Shown: positions 1 through 12,000 of the stretch, piece by piece
Numbering within the stretch: position 1 is the stretch's first letter
Layout: every line of letters starts with the position of its first letter
NCBI GenBank assembly: GCA_015680685.1
Contig: MNCI01022538.1
Coordinates: 38,310 to 102,309 of the forward strand
Source of the DNA: Gnetum montanum
Lineage: Eukaryota; Streptophyta; Gnetopsida; Gnetales; Gnetaceae
DNA length: 64,000 bases
Reading direction: 5' to 3'
Position numbers and translations under genes: made by a program
Notes under the pieces: model-generated
Database searches by the model: none
The model's input: only the letters and a program-made list of their open reading frames with translations
Told to the model about the DNA's origin: nothing

Positions 1-504
1 CTAACTTCTCTCCCAAGTAACTTGGCCAACCAATTAGAAGATTACTTGCTTAACAAGTTAGGAGGTTACTTGCCCAACAAGTTAGGTAAGTTACAAAAAT
101 ATTGGATGGTTGTAACCACCATAGAGACAAAAAAGCTTTGGATGACAAGTGTCCCATGTAGTTGCCAAGTGGCTTCATTTAGTTGCCAAGTGTTCACCAT
201 GGAGAGAAACGAGTTGCAGTTGACAAGTGGCCTTTTTAGTTGACAAGTGGCCTTTGTGGAGATAAAGAGGCTATTGTTGACAAGTGGCCTTGGTGGTGGT
301 TATAACCACCATTTCAAGTTTTCAATTCACATAGGACTTTGCAAAAATTCCCTTTTTAAATCATAAACTATTTTATTGTTATTTTCATCATAGAAGTAAC
401 TATCATAGGAAGTTACAACTTCCATATGAATAAAAGGGATAATAGGCAAATGTCTTCTTTACAAATGATGCTGCATAATTATCCTTTCAATGTAAACCTT
501 TTTT
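1..504. repeat. Short direct repeats, no gene seen
   Basis: This stretch holds several direct copies of a phrase like gttgacaagtggcct (about 140-300) and a run of related gttacttg/aacaagttagg words at 1-95. Two ataaccacc/ggtggttat words near 110 and 300 give weak inverted symmetry. No reading frame here resembles a known protein. I read it as degenerate repeat DNA. Confidence 0.4.
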
Positions 505-1070
505 TTAAAAAAAAAAAACAAATTCTTGCATGAAATATTCATCAATACTCAGCAACATCTTCCTCAGGTTGTAGAAGCATTTGTTGTAATCCAAAGGTAC
601 TACGTATAGTAATGCACTCATTTGGTAGGAACCTAGGGGCTTCAACGCAACCTCTTGCCCATGCCTGAAGATATAACCGAACACATGCTTTAGTAATGCT
701 TGCCATGTATCTTGTCCATTAATTTGAAATGTAGGCAATCCGCTTGATGAAGCTGAAGGTCAAGACCGAATTTGTGAGGGCTCTTTAAAACGATTTCCAC
801 TTACCAGTCTTATCTCACTCTGTCTCATTGTCTTAACGTATCCTTCATAACTGGCAAGGCCAAATAATGATGAATTCTGCAATCTTGAGTGGTCTTCAAA
901 GGCATATCTATCCATGAAATGACAATCCAGGGACCTGATAATTCCTCTGCGCTTTCTGTACATGGTGCTATTTTCGGAGGCCCCCTCTTCTGACCGTCAC
1001 GACCGCGTGTCGTGCTGGTGCCGCTGCTGCCCTCTTCACTGTTTGGGGCTCTGACGATCGCTATTGGCAA
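505..1070 (-). pseudogene. Fragment of an unrecognised protein gene, frameshifted
   Basis: Two minus-strand frames appear to continue one another. Codons 963-760 give a 67-residue piece with an amphipathic, protein-like composition (YRKRRG, then FMDRYAFEDH). After a stop, 738-505 gives a 77-residue piece with TWQALLKHVFGYIF and LKPLGSYQMSALLY. A third overlapping frame reaches 1,070 with a Ser/Thr/Arg-rich start. Aromatic residues are frequent, there is no low complexity, and CpG is retained here, unlike the next 20 kb, so this may be a decayed exon of a host gene or an unusual gag. I do not recognise the family. The break at about 740-760 could be a frameshift or an unmarked intron. Confidence 0.3.
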
Positions 1071-1279
1071 TGGCAGGCCTGCAGGGATTCAAGGTCCACT
1101 TTATTTTTGAAAATAATCCCTATTTTTCACAAACCCTAGTAGCTAAAATTAAAAGAAATTTGATGTTGATGAAGCAATTTTGGAATGGTGGCCACGTTGA
1201 AGAATGTAGTCAGGTAGGGCTGTTTAGATTGCAGGATGTTGTCTCCCTCTTCATCGTCGCCTTCAATCGTGGCCAGTAA
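1064..1279 (+). other. Short open frame, weak NAP-like motif
   Basis: A 71-codon frame contains GFKVHFIFENNPYF. This loosely recalls the G-F/Y-K-x-x-F-x-F-x-x-NPYF strand of nucleosome assembly proteins. Only about nine positions agree, the following residues (LVAKIKRN) fit less well, and no second NAP block is visible. It could be a broken exon or chance. It overlaps a minus-strand frame with an EGDDEEGDN stretch that I treat as a shadow. Confidence 0.15.
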
Positions 1280-1925
1280 AATGTTGCTGAAAATCGCAGA
1301 CCTTCCAATGACGCACATGCCCTGGCGGTTGTGCGTTCATCTTCTACAACTTTTCTGCGGAAGATCTCTGCGTCTGCGTTTATTTTGGTTGAAGTTTCTG
1401 CAACAGCAACGGTAGCAGTTGCAGGTTGCAGATTTTGAGTCCTACAAACATATCTCTATGATGTTTCTCAATCATTTGACATGTTTTTGGTAGAATTACA
1501 CAACCTTTCCAGAGCAGAAAATGGTGAGCTAAGTGTTTCCATTCATAATTACAGATGCAAATGCTTCTTTTTCAAACTGCTCCGTGGCGCTCTATCCTGA
1601 GAGACCTGAAACTCCACCTCGTGGCATCCTCACAAAACTTTTGATGCACTAATTATAAAATAGATAAAATCGATTCATGCCAATGTCTTAAAAATCTTGA
1701 TTTCTTATTAGCGTCTACCAAATATAGCCCTTATTTCTAGAAAATCATATCTTAGAACACCAGACTCAGGTTTCCATCCTCCAAATTCTTCATGCACGAC
1801 AAGAAGCTTCGAACCATCTCTAATCTTAGAGCCATACTGTTCCATGAAATGGCTAAATGTGCCAACACTTTCTAAGTGAAAAGCACCAAAGAATCAAAGT
1901 AAGGCAAGAAAAGATGAATGCACTA

Positions 1926-1960
1926 GGGGCTTTAGCCAAAGAACAAACCTAGAGTGATCA
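1926..1960 (+). repeat. Dispersed 38 bp motif, copy 1
   Basis: Reads ggggctttagccaaagaac and then an imperfect cctagagtgatca end. It is one of 13 related copies between 1.9 and 21.3 kb. Confidence 0.6.
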
Positions 1961-2290
1961 TGTTTTCACATTCAGAACTACTTCTAGGAGAGATCATATA
2001 TCACTCCTAGGAAATGAATACCCCTAGGAACTTTTGGAGAGCTTGATGTGGTTAGGTAAGTTCTTGGGTTGGGAATCAACCTTGCAATGCCAAGCTAAAG
2101 AAGTTCTAGTTGTAGTGAGAGGAAACACTATGCAAGATAGGTTATAAGTGAATATATTTACAGTCAAATATGTAACCAATTTGAGTATTATGGTAGAGGT
2201 TATTGGCCATTGAGTAGTACTAGATAAGACCATCCACCATTTGGGTATTAATGACTAGCTCATCATGCCTTTTCTTGAACATTAAGAGAA

Positions 2291-2328
2291 GGGGATTTAG
2301 CTAAGGAAGAATCCTAGAGTTATCCTGA
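2291..2328 (+). repeat. Dispersed 38 bp motif, copy 2
   Basis: Reads ggggatttagctaaggaag followed by aatcctagagttatcctga. Same orientation as copy 1. Confidence 0.65.
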
Positions 2329-3969
2329 ATTGCCAAGTATTCATCATAGGCTATGCAAAGGGTAGGGAGATTGGTACCCACCCCTTAGTTTTAGGAAAGG
2401 ATCATCCTATTTTGAGTGTTTGGGACATTTTCCTGATATTATATCAATTTGTAATAGTGGTGAAAAATAGATTATAGGTAGAAGAATAGGGGGAATGGAA
2501 TTTGACCTCAAAATTTCAACACCATTCCAATGTCACAGATGTTACTTTGTACTTGGTTAGATCATGATCTACTCATATATCCTAGTCTACTAGATGGGAG
2601 AATAGAGCCTAGCCTTCAATATTTAGTGGTGGTCTTTTAATATGGATCCTATTGGATGGGCTCAGCTACCTACATTTAAAATTGATAAAGGTGTAACTAG
2701 TCAATTTGGTTTAGTTTAGTTAGTTAGAAAGATTAGAGATAATGAGTTCTAATTATTTTAGTTTTTAGTGAAGGTAGCAATCTCAAATGTTACAATTATA
2801 TTACTAAGGATAACACAAAGTCAAGTTCCCATTCAAGGGTAAACATAGAGCTAGGTTTCCATTATAGTAGTTGAGGTAAGAATTCATCCTAACTAGGTAT
2901 TTTTTTTCACTACAATAGTTGGCATAAGCTTGATAAGTATTGGTAGTTTGATATATGGACAATATATCTATATATATATTTTATATATGGTTACACAAAT
3001 TGAGAAGTTTCTAGCTGGTTTTAGTTGTAGGAATGTGCCCATCATTTTAGTTACCCAAGAAGTTTATTTAGTTATGAACCTATAATTTTTTATCTTATTT
3101 AGGTCAAAATGCACTTAAGGAAAGCTAGACCTCCTAGTGGATGTTCTAAATGATTGGTAATCCAAGTTGAGTGTTTAGCTTCTAGTAAGATTTTTGGTTA
3201 GTCTATTTAAATGTAATATGACTTCAATCTCAAAAAGATTATTCCTTTTTATTTGTACGGTCTTTTCAATTAAGTCAATCACCTAAGCATAGGTGCTAAG
3301 TTTGGTTAAATAAAATACCTTTAGAAATGAGCTTCACCACTTAGGATAGGGTGATCCAAGTTGTACATCTTATTAACTAGTCTTACCTCTCTATACAATT
3401 TATGATCAAAAAAGCAGAATCAATTCATGCATGAAAGCACAAATTAGTTCATCTATATCATGAAGGAAGAGAAAGAAGAAGGTGATGATACTTAGCTATC
3501 TTAAAAATTGGAAGGTTGTCGCTTGTAGAAGGACTATCACCTTCTCGTTTTGGTTGTCTACTATGCATGGCTATATCCCTTGGTCTACATCGTCCTCCAA
3601 CTAGGGTTGATTTTAGTTATTGTATTTGTTTCTTGCTTACAAGAAGGATTTTTTCTTGTAGTTCAAGTATGGGAAATGAACTAAGCTAATGTAGCTTGGT
3701 CAACAATTGAACTATTATAAAATTTCTTTAGTACATGCTCTTATTAACAACTCCCCTACCGAATCTGCTCCATGTCACATTCATTTCTATCATTTACTTG
3801 GTATATGAAAGATGTATTTTCTGTCCCAAAATCAAATTCTCTATATATATTATTCTTTATATACTTGATAGTTTATTTCAATAAGATTGGATGATTTAAT
3901 TGGTTTTTGAACATGTGAAAGAATATTTCTTGAAATAAAGAAAACTCTAGTTCCATTTCACCTTTTTCA

Positions 3970-4232
3970 AGGAGGTGATAGGGTGACTATCAAGGGTTGA
4001 AGAATAAGCTCATTCTTGGAATGATCACACTTATAATAAGAAAATTTAAAGAATGAGTGCATAGTGGAAATGACCAAAGTAACATAGGATGACTAATAGG
4101 TTACACTAATCTCATTCTTCAAATTCACTTATCCTTTAGTGTGTTCTCATTCAAAGAATGATCTTATCCTTCATGTGTACTCATTCCAAGAATGAGCTTA
4201 CTTTTTCTTCAATAGTTGCCCTACATTACCCT
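3970..4232. mobile_element. MITE-like element with terminal inverted repeats
   Basis: The left end (aggaggtgatagggtgacta, continuing ...ttgaagaataagctcattc) reappears inverted at the right end (gaatgagcttac...ttcaatagttgccctacattaccct). Each arm is about 50-60 bp. The core contains further attcaaagaatga/tcattctt words, so the element can fold almost completely. There is no coding sequence, the length is 263 bp, and no convincing target duplication is visible. This fits a non-autonomous DNA transposon whose superfamily I cannot name. Related copies lie at 7,854 and 13,262. Confidence 0.6.
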
Positions 4233-6193
4233 GTTATGCATGACATTTTTCACTATCACTCGAGAAAGTAGCAGGGATTACCTCTTTGATAGACAAGGAT
4301 CGTTGATTATTTTGACTAGGAGTTGTGGTACTAGGATTCATAAGCTTGCATGATCTAGTTAGTTAGATAGATGATAGCACACATGTACAGGACATGGAAA
4401 ATGTACATGTTTGTGAAAAAATGTCATTATTTCCTTAGAGGCCTACCACCAACATATTGTTAGCACCTGTTACAATTTTTAACTAGATATACTCATGCAT
4501 GAAGTTACATATCACTTTGAACCCTAGAGCCATTCAATCATTTCAATTTTATACTTCCTACTCTCGACTTCATGTAGGAGGCTATGATGACAAAAAATTC
4601 TAGCACTAGAAAATTAAAATATTTCATAAAAGATAATTTATGGTCCTTGAAAGGGATCCAAAGCCTCCTAGATGGTCTTTCCAATTACCTAGGGACTTTA
4701 AAAGTTTGTTACTAATTTTTTTTAAATATAGGTAAAAATGTAATAAAAGTATGTAAAATAATGTTACCATGTTGAATTCAAGGATAAATAAAATAAGAGA
4801 TCAAGAAGGCCAAATAGGGATAGTGAAAAATCTTATATTAAACATTAAATTTCAACAAATGTGAGAATAAGGAGGTTTGAGAATATAGATCAAGGCTTGA
4901 AAGCCTGAAATTAATGTATCTATTGTAATCTAGCATGACTGGTAGAATGTGTTCTACGTAGAACCTGCACTTCTCTCCTAACTTGATCTGCAAACTCTAC
5001 TAATCAACATTTTATGGTGTTTCCAATATGTTGCTAATATTTGCTACCAAAGCTTTACCAAGTGATCACTACAAAAATTACCTTCCAAATATCCTAAATG
5101 TGATCTTAGATTTGGCATTTATAGTTTTTGAATTCATAATGCTTGGATTTATGGCCTATGAGGAATTTTTTACCTTCATAAGTTGAGATGCATGGGATTT
5201 GTAGCTTGTGGATTGCAAATCTCATTTTTACATTGAGAATTCTCTTGAAACTATTGATACAAGGTTGCAATATAGGGTCTTTGGAGAAAATAATGCAATT
5301 TTATCTACCTTTACATTTTCACCAAATTATAATGAAGATTTGGGCTACAAGCCTTTACATTGCAATATGAAGTTTTCCTTGAGGTGTTTTAGGGCCTACC
5401 CACCCTTGAAAATTTAGTGAATAATTTACTACTCAACTGATTCCTAGTATGCCAAAAACAATAGCCTACCATCTCCTACCACTACTAGCCTAGCATGCCT
5501 ACCTAACCTACTTACTAAAAGTCTAGCCAAACAGAGTAAGGCCACATTAACCAATGATAGATATTGACCATATTTCACACATCACTAAGAGTAGCCAATG
5601 CCATTCTACTAGCTAGGAATACCACCTACCTATAATAGTTGTTACTAGTGGTAATGCACTAGCTACCTATGTTACCTATTATTATTTAATAGTAGCAATT
5701 GTGTATCAACTCATCATCTTTGGCAAGATCCATTTTTCCTAATCACTCATTGGTGCATGCAGTGAGATTTTACATGCATGAAAACATTTTGATGCTTAGA
5801 CTTACAAATGTAGTAATTAATGCCTATCTACACATGTACACATACTATTTAAAAGATATAGCCTTGAGCCTCGGTCAACTAGTAGCTACTCTCTTATAGG
5901 TTGTTCAACTTTTCTTAGCTCTAGTTAACATCTGGGTTAGTGTTAGTTCTATTATCATGATATTAGATTTCTAGTGTTGCATTGTCTATCTTCACTAATG
6001 ATTTTGATTACAAAACAAAATTACAATAGTTTCAAATCGTGCTTTGTAAAATTTGAACCTATAACATTAGGTTTTAGAGATGTGTTCTACTAAATTGAAC
6101 AAAGAGCACTCTTTGGATGGAAAGATCTAGATGTTTCTACCCATCTACATACACTATACATACACCATACTAAAAAAATCAAAATCCAAAATC

Positions 6194-6228
6194 AGGGTAG
6201 CTTTAGGGTTGTTCCTCAACTAAAACCT
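6194..6228 (-). repeat. Dispersed 38 bp motif, copy 3 (inverted)
   Basis: Reads agggtagctttagggttgtt then cctcaactaaaacct on the plus strand, the reverse complement of the consensus. Confidence 0.6.
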
Positions 6229-6320
6229 GATAATAGCTTATTTGAAACTTGGGAATCTAGTTTGAACATTGGTGGAAGGAATCTATTATCAACATTCAAC
6301 GCATGCCACAAAATAAACTA

Positions 6321-6356
6321 GTGTAACTTTGAGGTCATTTCCCAACAAAAGCCTCT
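6321..6356 (-). repeat. Dispersed 38 bp motif, copy 4 (inverted)
   Basis: Reads gtgtaactttgaggtcattt then cccaacaaaagcctct. It is a more diverged inverted copy. Confidence 0.5.
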
Positions 6357-6963
6357 TCTCTGAAAGAATATGTGTAAGGTAAGATAAGATAAAATATTTA
6401 TATGGGTACAAAAGACAAATCTTCTTCTTTTCATTCAGAAAATGTGTTATTCATGATTCATTTACTGAGTAGATGTCCCCTTTCTTGTCTTGATTGGTCT
6501 TGAAGCTCAATGCAGTGGAGTGCTTTTCTTTCTCAAGTGAGTGGCTTATCAAACTAGTAGTGAGATTGCATGGCTTATGTTCAAGAGTGTCTAAGTGTCT
6601 ATGCTACTAATTTCTAGGTGTAAAAATTATTATTATTTGTATCATATAGCCTATATATATATATATGTGATATCACCTTACTACAAACAATAGAGAAAAA
6701 TCAACATGCTAACCAATGCTAAGATGGCTAACAAATATCATGCTATCTAGGAAAGCCAAATTCAAGTTTTTTTCCCAATACAAAATAAAACAAAACATAA
6801 TAGAACATAATAAAAATTTGGAAATAGATTTGGTTTCATAAATTTCTATATGGAAAGGGCTAGTTCTAGGGACAATAATCTATTCCCATTGACCACAACC
6901 TATAGTGTGTTTGGTAAGCAAAATAGAGTCTAATTTGTAATATATTCCATGTAGTTGAAGCCT

Positions 6964-7210
6964 AACATTTTGGATCTTATTTTAGAAGATGTTGTTGGAT
7001 CATTACATGTTGCCTCTCATGAAGGTGCAAATTACTTTGTTACTTTCATTGATGATTATTCCAAGAAAGTTTTGTTATATGTACTAGCACACAAGTAAGG
7101 GCTTTTTAATGTCTTCAAGGCCTTAAAGGCTCATCTTGATAAATAGGTAGAGAGGAAGAGCTTAAGGATAGAAGCCTTAGTTGCCTTTACTGGGTCAAAT
7201 TATCAAATCA
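6964..7210 (+). pseudogene. Ty1/Copia integrase core remnant
   Basis: One frame over about 82 codons, broken by two in-frame stops, reads through the Copia integrase core. The diagnostic block is GANYFVTFIDDYSKKV with the first catalytic-region Asp pair, preceded by EDVVGSLHVASHE (equivalent to the D-V-x-G-P... strand) and followed by a VFKALKAHL helix. The second catalytic region (SDNGGE in the family) is degraded to ALVAFTGSNY. No Copia RT, gag or LTR can be tied to it, so this is an isolated old fragment. The assignment to Copia integrase is firm; the element's limits are unknown. Confidence 0.8.
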
Positions 7211-7853
7211 GTATACATACAAGTAGTGAATCAAGCTTAAGGTGATCGGTCATATTTTTGGTTTGCTACCACAATCGATCAACAAGGCTATTGTAGAAGG
7301 ACAACATTACTGATTGAATGGGATCTTTATTAAAATAATGGACTTTTATGTATATTTCTAGGCCTAGCCCAATTGGTTTTGATAACCTATCAATGGTCCA
7401 TCCATTAAATATACCTAGTGGAATAAATTTATTTACTAGGGGTACACTCATCTAGTTAAGAGGCCACACTAGGCCATCATTGTATTCCCTAGATGATAAG
7501 GGTATCCATAATAAAGAAAACCTAATCAAGTTGAAGTAATAATAGAGGTTAAAGTAAATTGAGTAGGAGAGAGTGAGTCATTAGGCAGACCTCTAGGGCT
7601 TATGGTGGAGCTCTATTCCCTATGTTAGGCTATCCTATTTTGCTTGAAAGGGCTAATCCTAGATTGGATAATTCCTAGATTACTTTATAGCTACATGAGT
7701 TTCATGTAGTGCATGTGAAGCTTTAGTTGGGGAATAAACCCAGAGTTACTCTAATCTTCATAAGCTCATTTCATGGACTTAATTGGGAACCCAAGCATAG
7801 AGGGGATAGGAATTTGATATCTCCAGTGGTAATTGTTACTTGGGATCAGTCAC
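7211..7853. other. Decayed DNA downstream of the Copia fragment
   Basis: This may include further Copia pol sequence, but no family motif survives. One copy of the dispersed 38 bp motif sits at 7,720-7,754. Confidence 0.4.
7720..7754 (+). repeat. Dispersed 38 bp motif, copy 5
   Basis: Reads gctttagttggggaataaac then ccagagttactctaa. It is a diverged plus copy. Confidence 0.5.
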
Positions 7854-8012
7854 AGGGTAACTGAGGGTGACTATTTTGGTTGAAGAAAAATCTCATTTTT
7901 AGAAGAAGTGCATAAAAATAAGCTTATTCTTTGAATGAGTGCATAGTATTGGTGTGTAAGATCATTCTTCAAATGAGCTTATTGTGACTTGTTAGTCATG
8001 CTACGTTACCCT
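7854..8012. mobile_element. MITE-like element, second copy (159 bp)
   Basis: It starts agggtaactgagggtgacta and ends with the imperfect inverted form catgctacgttaccct. The interior has tcattctt/aagaatga and aataagctta words matching the element at 3,970. It lies 310 bp upstream of the atp6 remnant and has no coding content. Confidence 0.6.
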
Positions 8013-8322
8013 AAACATTTCTTAGCTAAAGTAGGGGATCTCATGTTGGCCAATTCCCATTTCACCCTTATTCTTTTTATGCTTAACCATAGAAATTGCA
8101 CATATGTATGTTATTATGTATAGGAGGAAGTTTAAACTACTAGAATGTAATGAGCTTGTGTAATGGATCAAGCTTGTAACTCATGACTCTCTCTTCTCTT
8201 CTATCAACAAAGATTAACATATATAGTTAGATCTCTATTTTCATGTATCTAATATTAAGGCCAAAGTTAACCTCACCCTCTTTAGGTAATTATTGAGAAA
8301 CAAAAAAAAATACTACTACTCT

Positions 8323-9089
8323 ATGCCTTTTAGCCCATTTGAACAATATTCCATTTTACCATTGATTCCTATGAATATAGGAAACTTTTATTTTTCAACC
8401 ACAAATTCATTTTTGTTTATGGCACTAACTATTTTATCCATGTTCTTGTCTTTTCATTTCATTACTAAGAATAGAGGGGAAAATTCAGTACCAAATGCTT
8501 AGCATTCCTTGGTAGAGTTTATTTATGATTTTGTGATGTACCTGGTGAATGAACAAATAGGTGATCTTTCTAAAAATATCAATCAAAAGTTTTTCCCTTG
8601 CATCTTGATCACTTTTAATTTTATGTTATTTTGCAATCTCCATGGTATGATACCATATAGATTTACAATGAAAAGTCATTTTATTAATACTTTGGGTTTA
8701 TCATTTTTGATTTTTATTGAAATTACTATAGTGGGATTTCATATCAACAAGCTTCATTTTTTTAGCTTCTTATTATCCACTAGAGTACCACTGTCATTAG
8801 CATCTTACTTAGTATTCCTTAAGCTAATCTATTATTTTTCCTTCAAATTAAACTTGGGAATATGGCTATTTGCTAATATGATGGCTGGTCACAGTTTAGT
8901 AAAGATCTTAAGTGGGTTCACCTTGACTATGCTATGTATGAATAATATTATGTATTTTATAGGAGATCTTGGTCCTCTATTAACATTTTTGCATTAATTG
9001 ATTTGGAATTATGTGTAGCTATATTACAAGTTTATGTTTTTATAATTTTAATTTGTATTTACTTGAATGATGATATAATTATTCATTAA
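8323..9089 (+). pseudogene. atp6: Mitochondrial atp6 remnant (nuclear mtDNA copy)
   Basis: This is the conserved core of plant mitochondrial ATP synthase subunit a, the proton-channel subunit. It runs from SPFEQYSILPLIPMNIGNF through LVNEQIG, CNLHGMIPY, NMMAGHSLVKILSG and YFIGDLGPL to the last helix (VAILQVYVF, ending IIIH, stop). Two lesions break it: the family's conserved Trp codon after VPNA is TAG (8,500-8,502), and a one-base shift near 8,985-8,990 moves the C-terminus (8,991-9,089) to another frame. The channel arginine of the GIRLFANM motif reads GIWLFANM, so the product would be inactive even if joined. The variable N-terminal extension of plant atp6 is absent or unrecognisable. The open stretches fit a moderately old transfer to the nucleus. 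Confidence 0.9.
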
Positions 9090-12000
9090 AGGTTATTTAT
9101 TCAAGGCTTTGTCTATGTGTAGGGTCTGAGTAGGCCACCTACGTAGTGATAGCTTTGGGAAGGTCCATCCTACCTACCCTATCCTACTTCTAATAACTAA
9201 CTAAATAGTAAGTTACTAATAAATGAATACTATTAGAAAGATGAATGGGAAAGCTATTTATCAAACATTATTTAGGATGCCCATTTCTACACGCCAACCT
9301 TGGCCACTACACTAAGGACTATAGTTTAGGTCCAAGTCCAGTTGGTTCTCATAAAAGAAAAAGAAAAAAAATGCAAAAGCAAAAAAAATATGGACGAATT
9401 ATTTCATGCTTAGAAAAAAATTAGTGGCCAATGAGAAGGAGGACATGTTTATAATTGAGATAAAGTGACGATGAAAGAAACCTCATCTAAGAAAGCCTTC
9501 TATCACTTGAATGTTCAATATTATTTCAATGAATAAGTTCATCTAGTGGGAAGGGCTTTAGCCAAGGAATGATCCAAAAGTTACCCTAAAATTATATATA
9601 TATTCAATAGAATAGTTCTATATCTAGATATATAATAAGTATATGAGCTTGTACACTTACCTTTTGGTGGGAGTTGGGAGTTTTTTATATGGAGGCTTCT
9701 TGCTATACTATATGTTGTTTTATATTTCAATGATGAGGTGGTTGGGTATGTTGATCAATCTAGATAGATCTTCAAAAGTATTTATAAACCCAATATTTGA
9801 GGTGACACTGAGATAAATGGCTTCTTCTTGATCTTACCTAATCACTAAGTATAGTTCTTGGAATGGTTCTCAAGATCCCTACCCCTAATGAGAATGGGAT
9901 TTGTATGATTTTTTGGCATGGCATCTATGTAGCTCCATATTTCCTCTTATCATTCACTCTCCTTTTTCTTTGGATCATTTCCTTATGACTTGGAATGGTC
10001 AAATTGAATTGAAATTTTTCAACACTAATGAAAGGATGATATATCTATTGATGCTCTTTAATGATGGTAAACTCTGGATACTTAGATTTTACAATTGTTA
10101 CAAGTTTTGTTTCTTCTTTCTAGCATTCCTTGTTATGTTTACCTTTGTTTATGTATAGTTCCTCAGGGTGGTTCCATCCTACTAGTTTCGGTAATTTCTA
10201 AAGTTGTTGACGGCCTAGTTGTGTGGATATTGGTTTCATTTTTCTATTCTTCTTCATCAACTTGCATTATCCAAAGTAAATCTAAACTTCCAATATATAA
10301 ATGGAATGATATTATTTAAATTTTTTGTTAGCTACCCAAGTTGCCCCTATTACATAATTACTTGATTGGATTGCTTCAGGAATGGTTAGCTATGCTCTCT
10401 AGTAGTGTAGTAAAATGAAGCCCTACAATGTGAACCTTCAATTTGAAATCATGATGTGATTACCCCTAAATCTAATTGATAGGTATTTTTATGAAATCTA
10501 GTTGAAGGTGGATGGGAAGGTAGCTCAACTTCTCTTGAGGTAGGTTAGTTAAGGTGGTCCAGATGTGATCCATGCTCTTAGGTTCTCTAAGGAAGCTTTG
10601 CATCTCATACTTGATTACCTAACTTATTGATCTTATCACTAACTTGAAGGTTTGATGGAATAGATATATTTTCCTAATCATTACATGAATGAAGGCTACT
10701 ACTCTATAATATATTATGTGTGATTATATGGACACGATATTTTGGTGATGCCATCATGGATGGATATGTTATCCTTTTGGCCCCCTCAAGTGTGCTAGTA
10801 TGTTGTTGTCAATGCAAGAAATTCCCTCTCAACTACCTCTTTCCAAAATGAAATGTTAGTGCTTCTTATGTGGGCTAAGGATTAGGAGTTGTAGTGGAAT
10901 GGATGATGGTAATCTTGTTGCTGTGTTTTCATCTTACTATCAATACTAGTTTCCTTGTATAGAATTCCTAGATCAATTTGATTACCTTCATTGGCTAGTG
11001 TAATTATTGGATATGCTAGTGGAATTATTAGATATGAATTACCTAGTATGTTCCTTACAATGAAATTAGACAAGTGGTAGGTAAATCAACCTCTCTACCC
11101 CATTATGAGATTTATTGTGATTTTCCTAATCCTGAGATGGTTTGGATTTTAGAAAGATCACTGGCTTAATTGACATTTATTGGTCTTATTGATTTTCTTT
11201 GACCATAAGTTTGTGATTTAATGACATTGTAACATGAAGAGATGAGATTGTGCTTAGTATGACTTATTATAGAATGATCGATGGGGCCTAGTTGAGTAGT
11301 TCCATGGCATAGGAAGAATGATGTTGCTAATTATCTTGGTGTGATGGTGGTGTCTTTATTTTCCCTTTGAAAGAATTGGTCATAGAATCTCTTCTAAAAT
11401 ACTTGACCATAGAAGACATCCCAATTTCCTTTTTGATTTTCTCTAGTTGCTATTTGAAGAGCAATTGTCTAGTGGTCGCAATTGGATTAGAAAGTTATGG
11501 TTGGCTAATTTCCTATAGAAGAGAATAGTCCATTAGAAAGAGCACATTACTTTGGTAATAGCTTTCTAAAGCATGGGTGCTTTGTTTAAGTGCTGGTACC
11601 TTTCACTTCGCTTATCCATAGTGGTCTCCAATGCTTATCCAAACTTTGAACCTTTATGGTGGCTCACTTATGTAAGATTCATATGATTGATGAGTGAGAT
11701 TGGTTAGCTATAGCTCCTACAAGGGGAAATGAAAATTTCTATATTGTAGAGTAGGAAAACCCATCGATTATTAATACCCCTTTACCAAGCCAAAGTTGTA
11801 GTAGGTTGAGCCATTCTCTATAGGTTACTTCACCCTCTTGCATTATGTTACTTTACGTACCAGTTGCATCAAATGACTTAGTAATTACAAGCTCCATTTG
11901 ATAGTAATCATCTATAGTGATTCAAAGAAAAAGGCTTTTAGGAAGGTATAGCATCTTGCATTAGGAGCTCCAATAGCTAGTCTATCTAATATGTATATAC

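Larger units (their letters stand above)
1280..3969. other. AT-rich DNA without recognisable genes
   Basis: From about 1,450 on, the DNA becomes AT-rich, CpG almost vanishes and the trinucleotides CTA/TAG become very common. No frame over 70 codons resembles a protein. Two copies of the dispersed ~38 bp motif lie at 1,926 and 2,291. A short (TA)n run sits near 2,962-2,985. Confidence 0.6.
4233..6963. other. AT-rich DNA without recognisable genes
   Basis: CpG-poor, CTA/TAG-rich sequence. Short frames at 5,188-5,417 and 5,699-5,899 have no family features. A strand-biased cctacc/ctactagc-rich patch lies at 5,455-5,690, and a (TA)n run lies near 6,651-6,666. Two minus-oriented copies of the dispersed motif occur at 6,194 and 6,321. 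Confidence 0.55.

Noticed and set aside
1064-1279. Possible NAP/SET domain exon
   Set aside because: One short motif only; listed as a low-confidence feature, not as a gene.
9901-10319. Hydrophobic frames with VPQGGSILL, recalling mitochondrial ccmF
   Set aside because: Only a handful of residues agree, no second ccmF motif is found, and the frame changes. Not enough to call.
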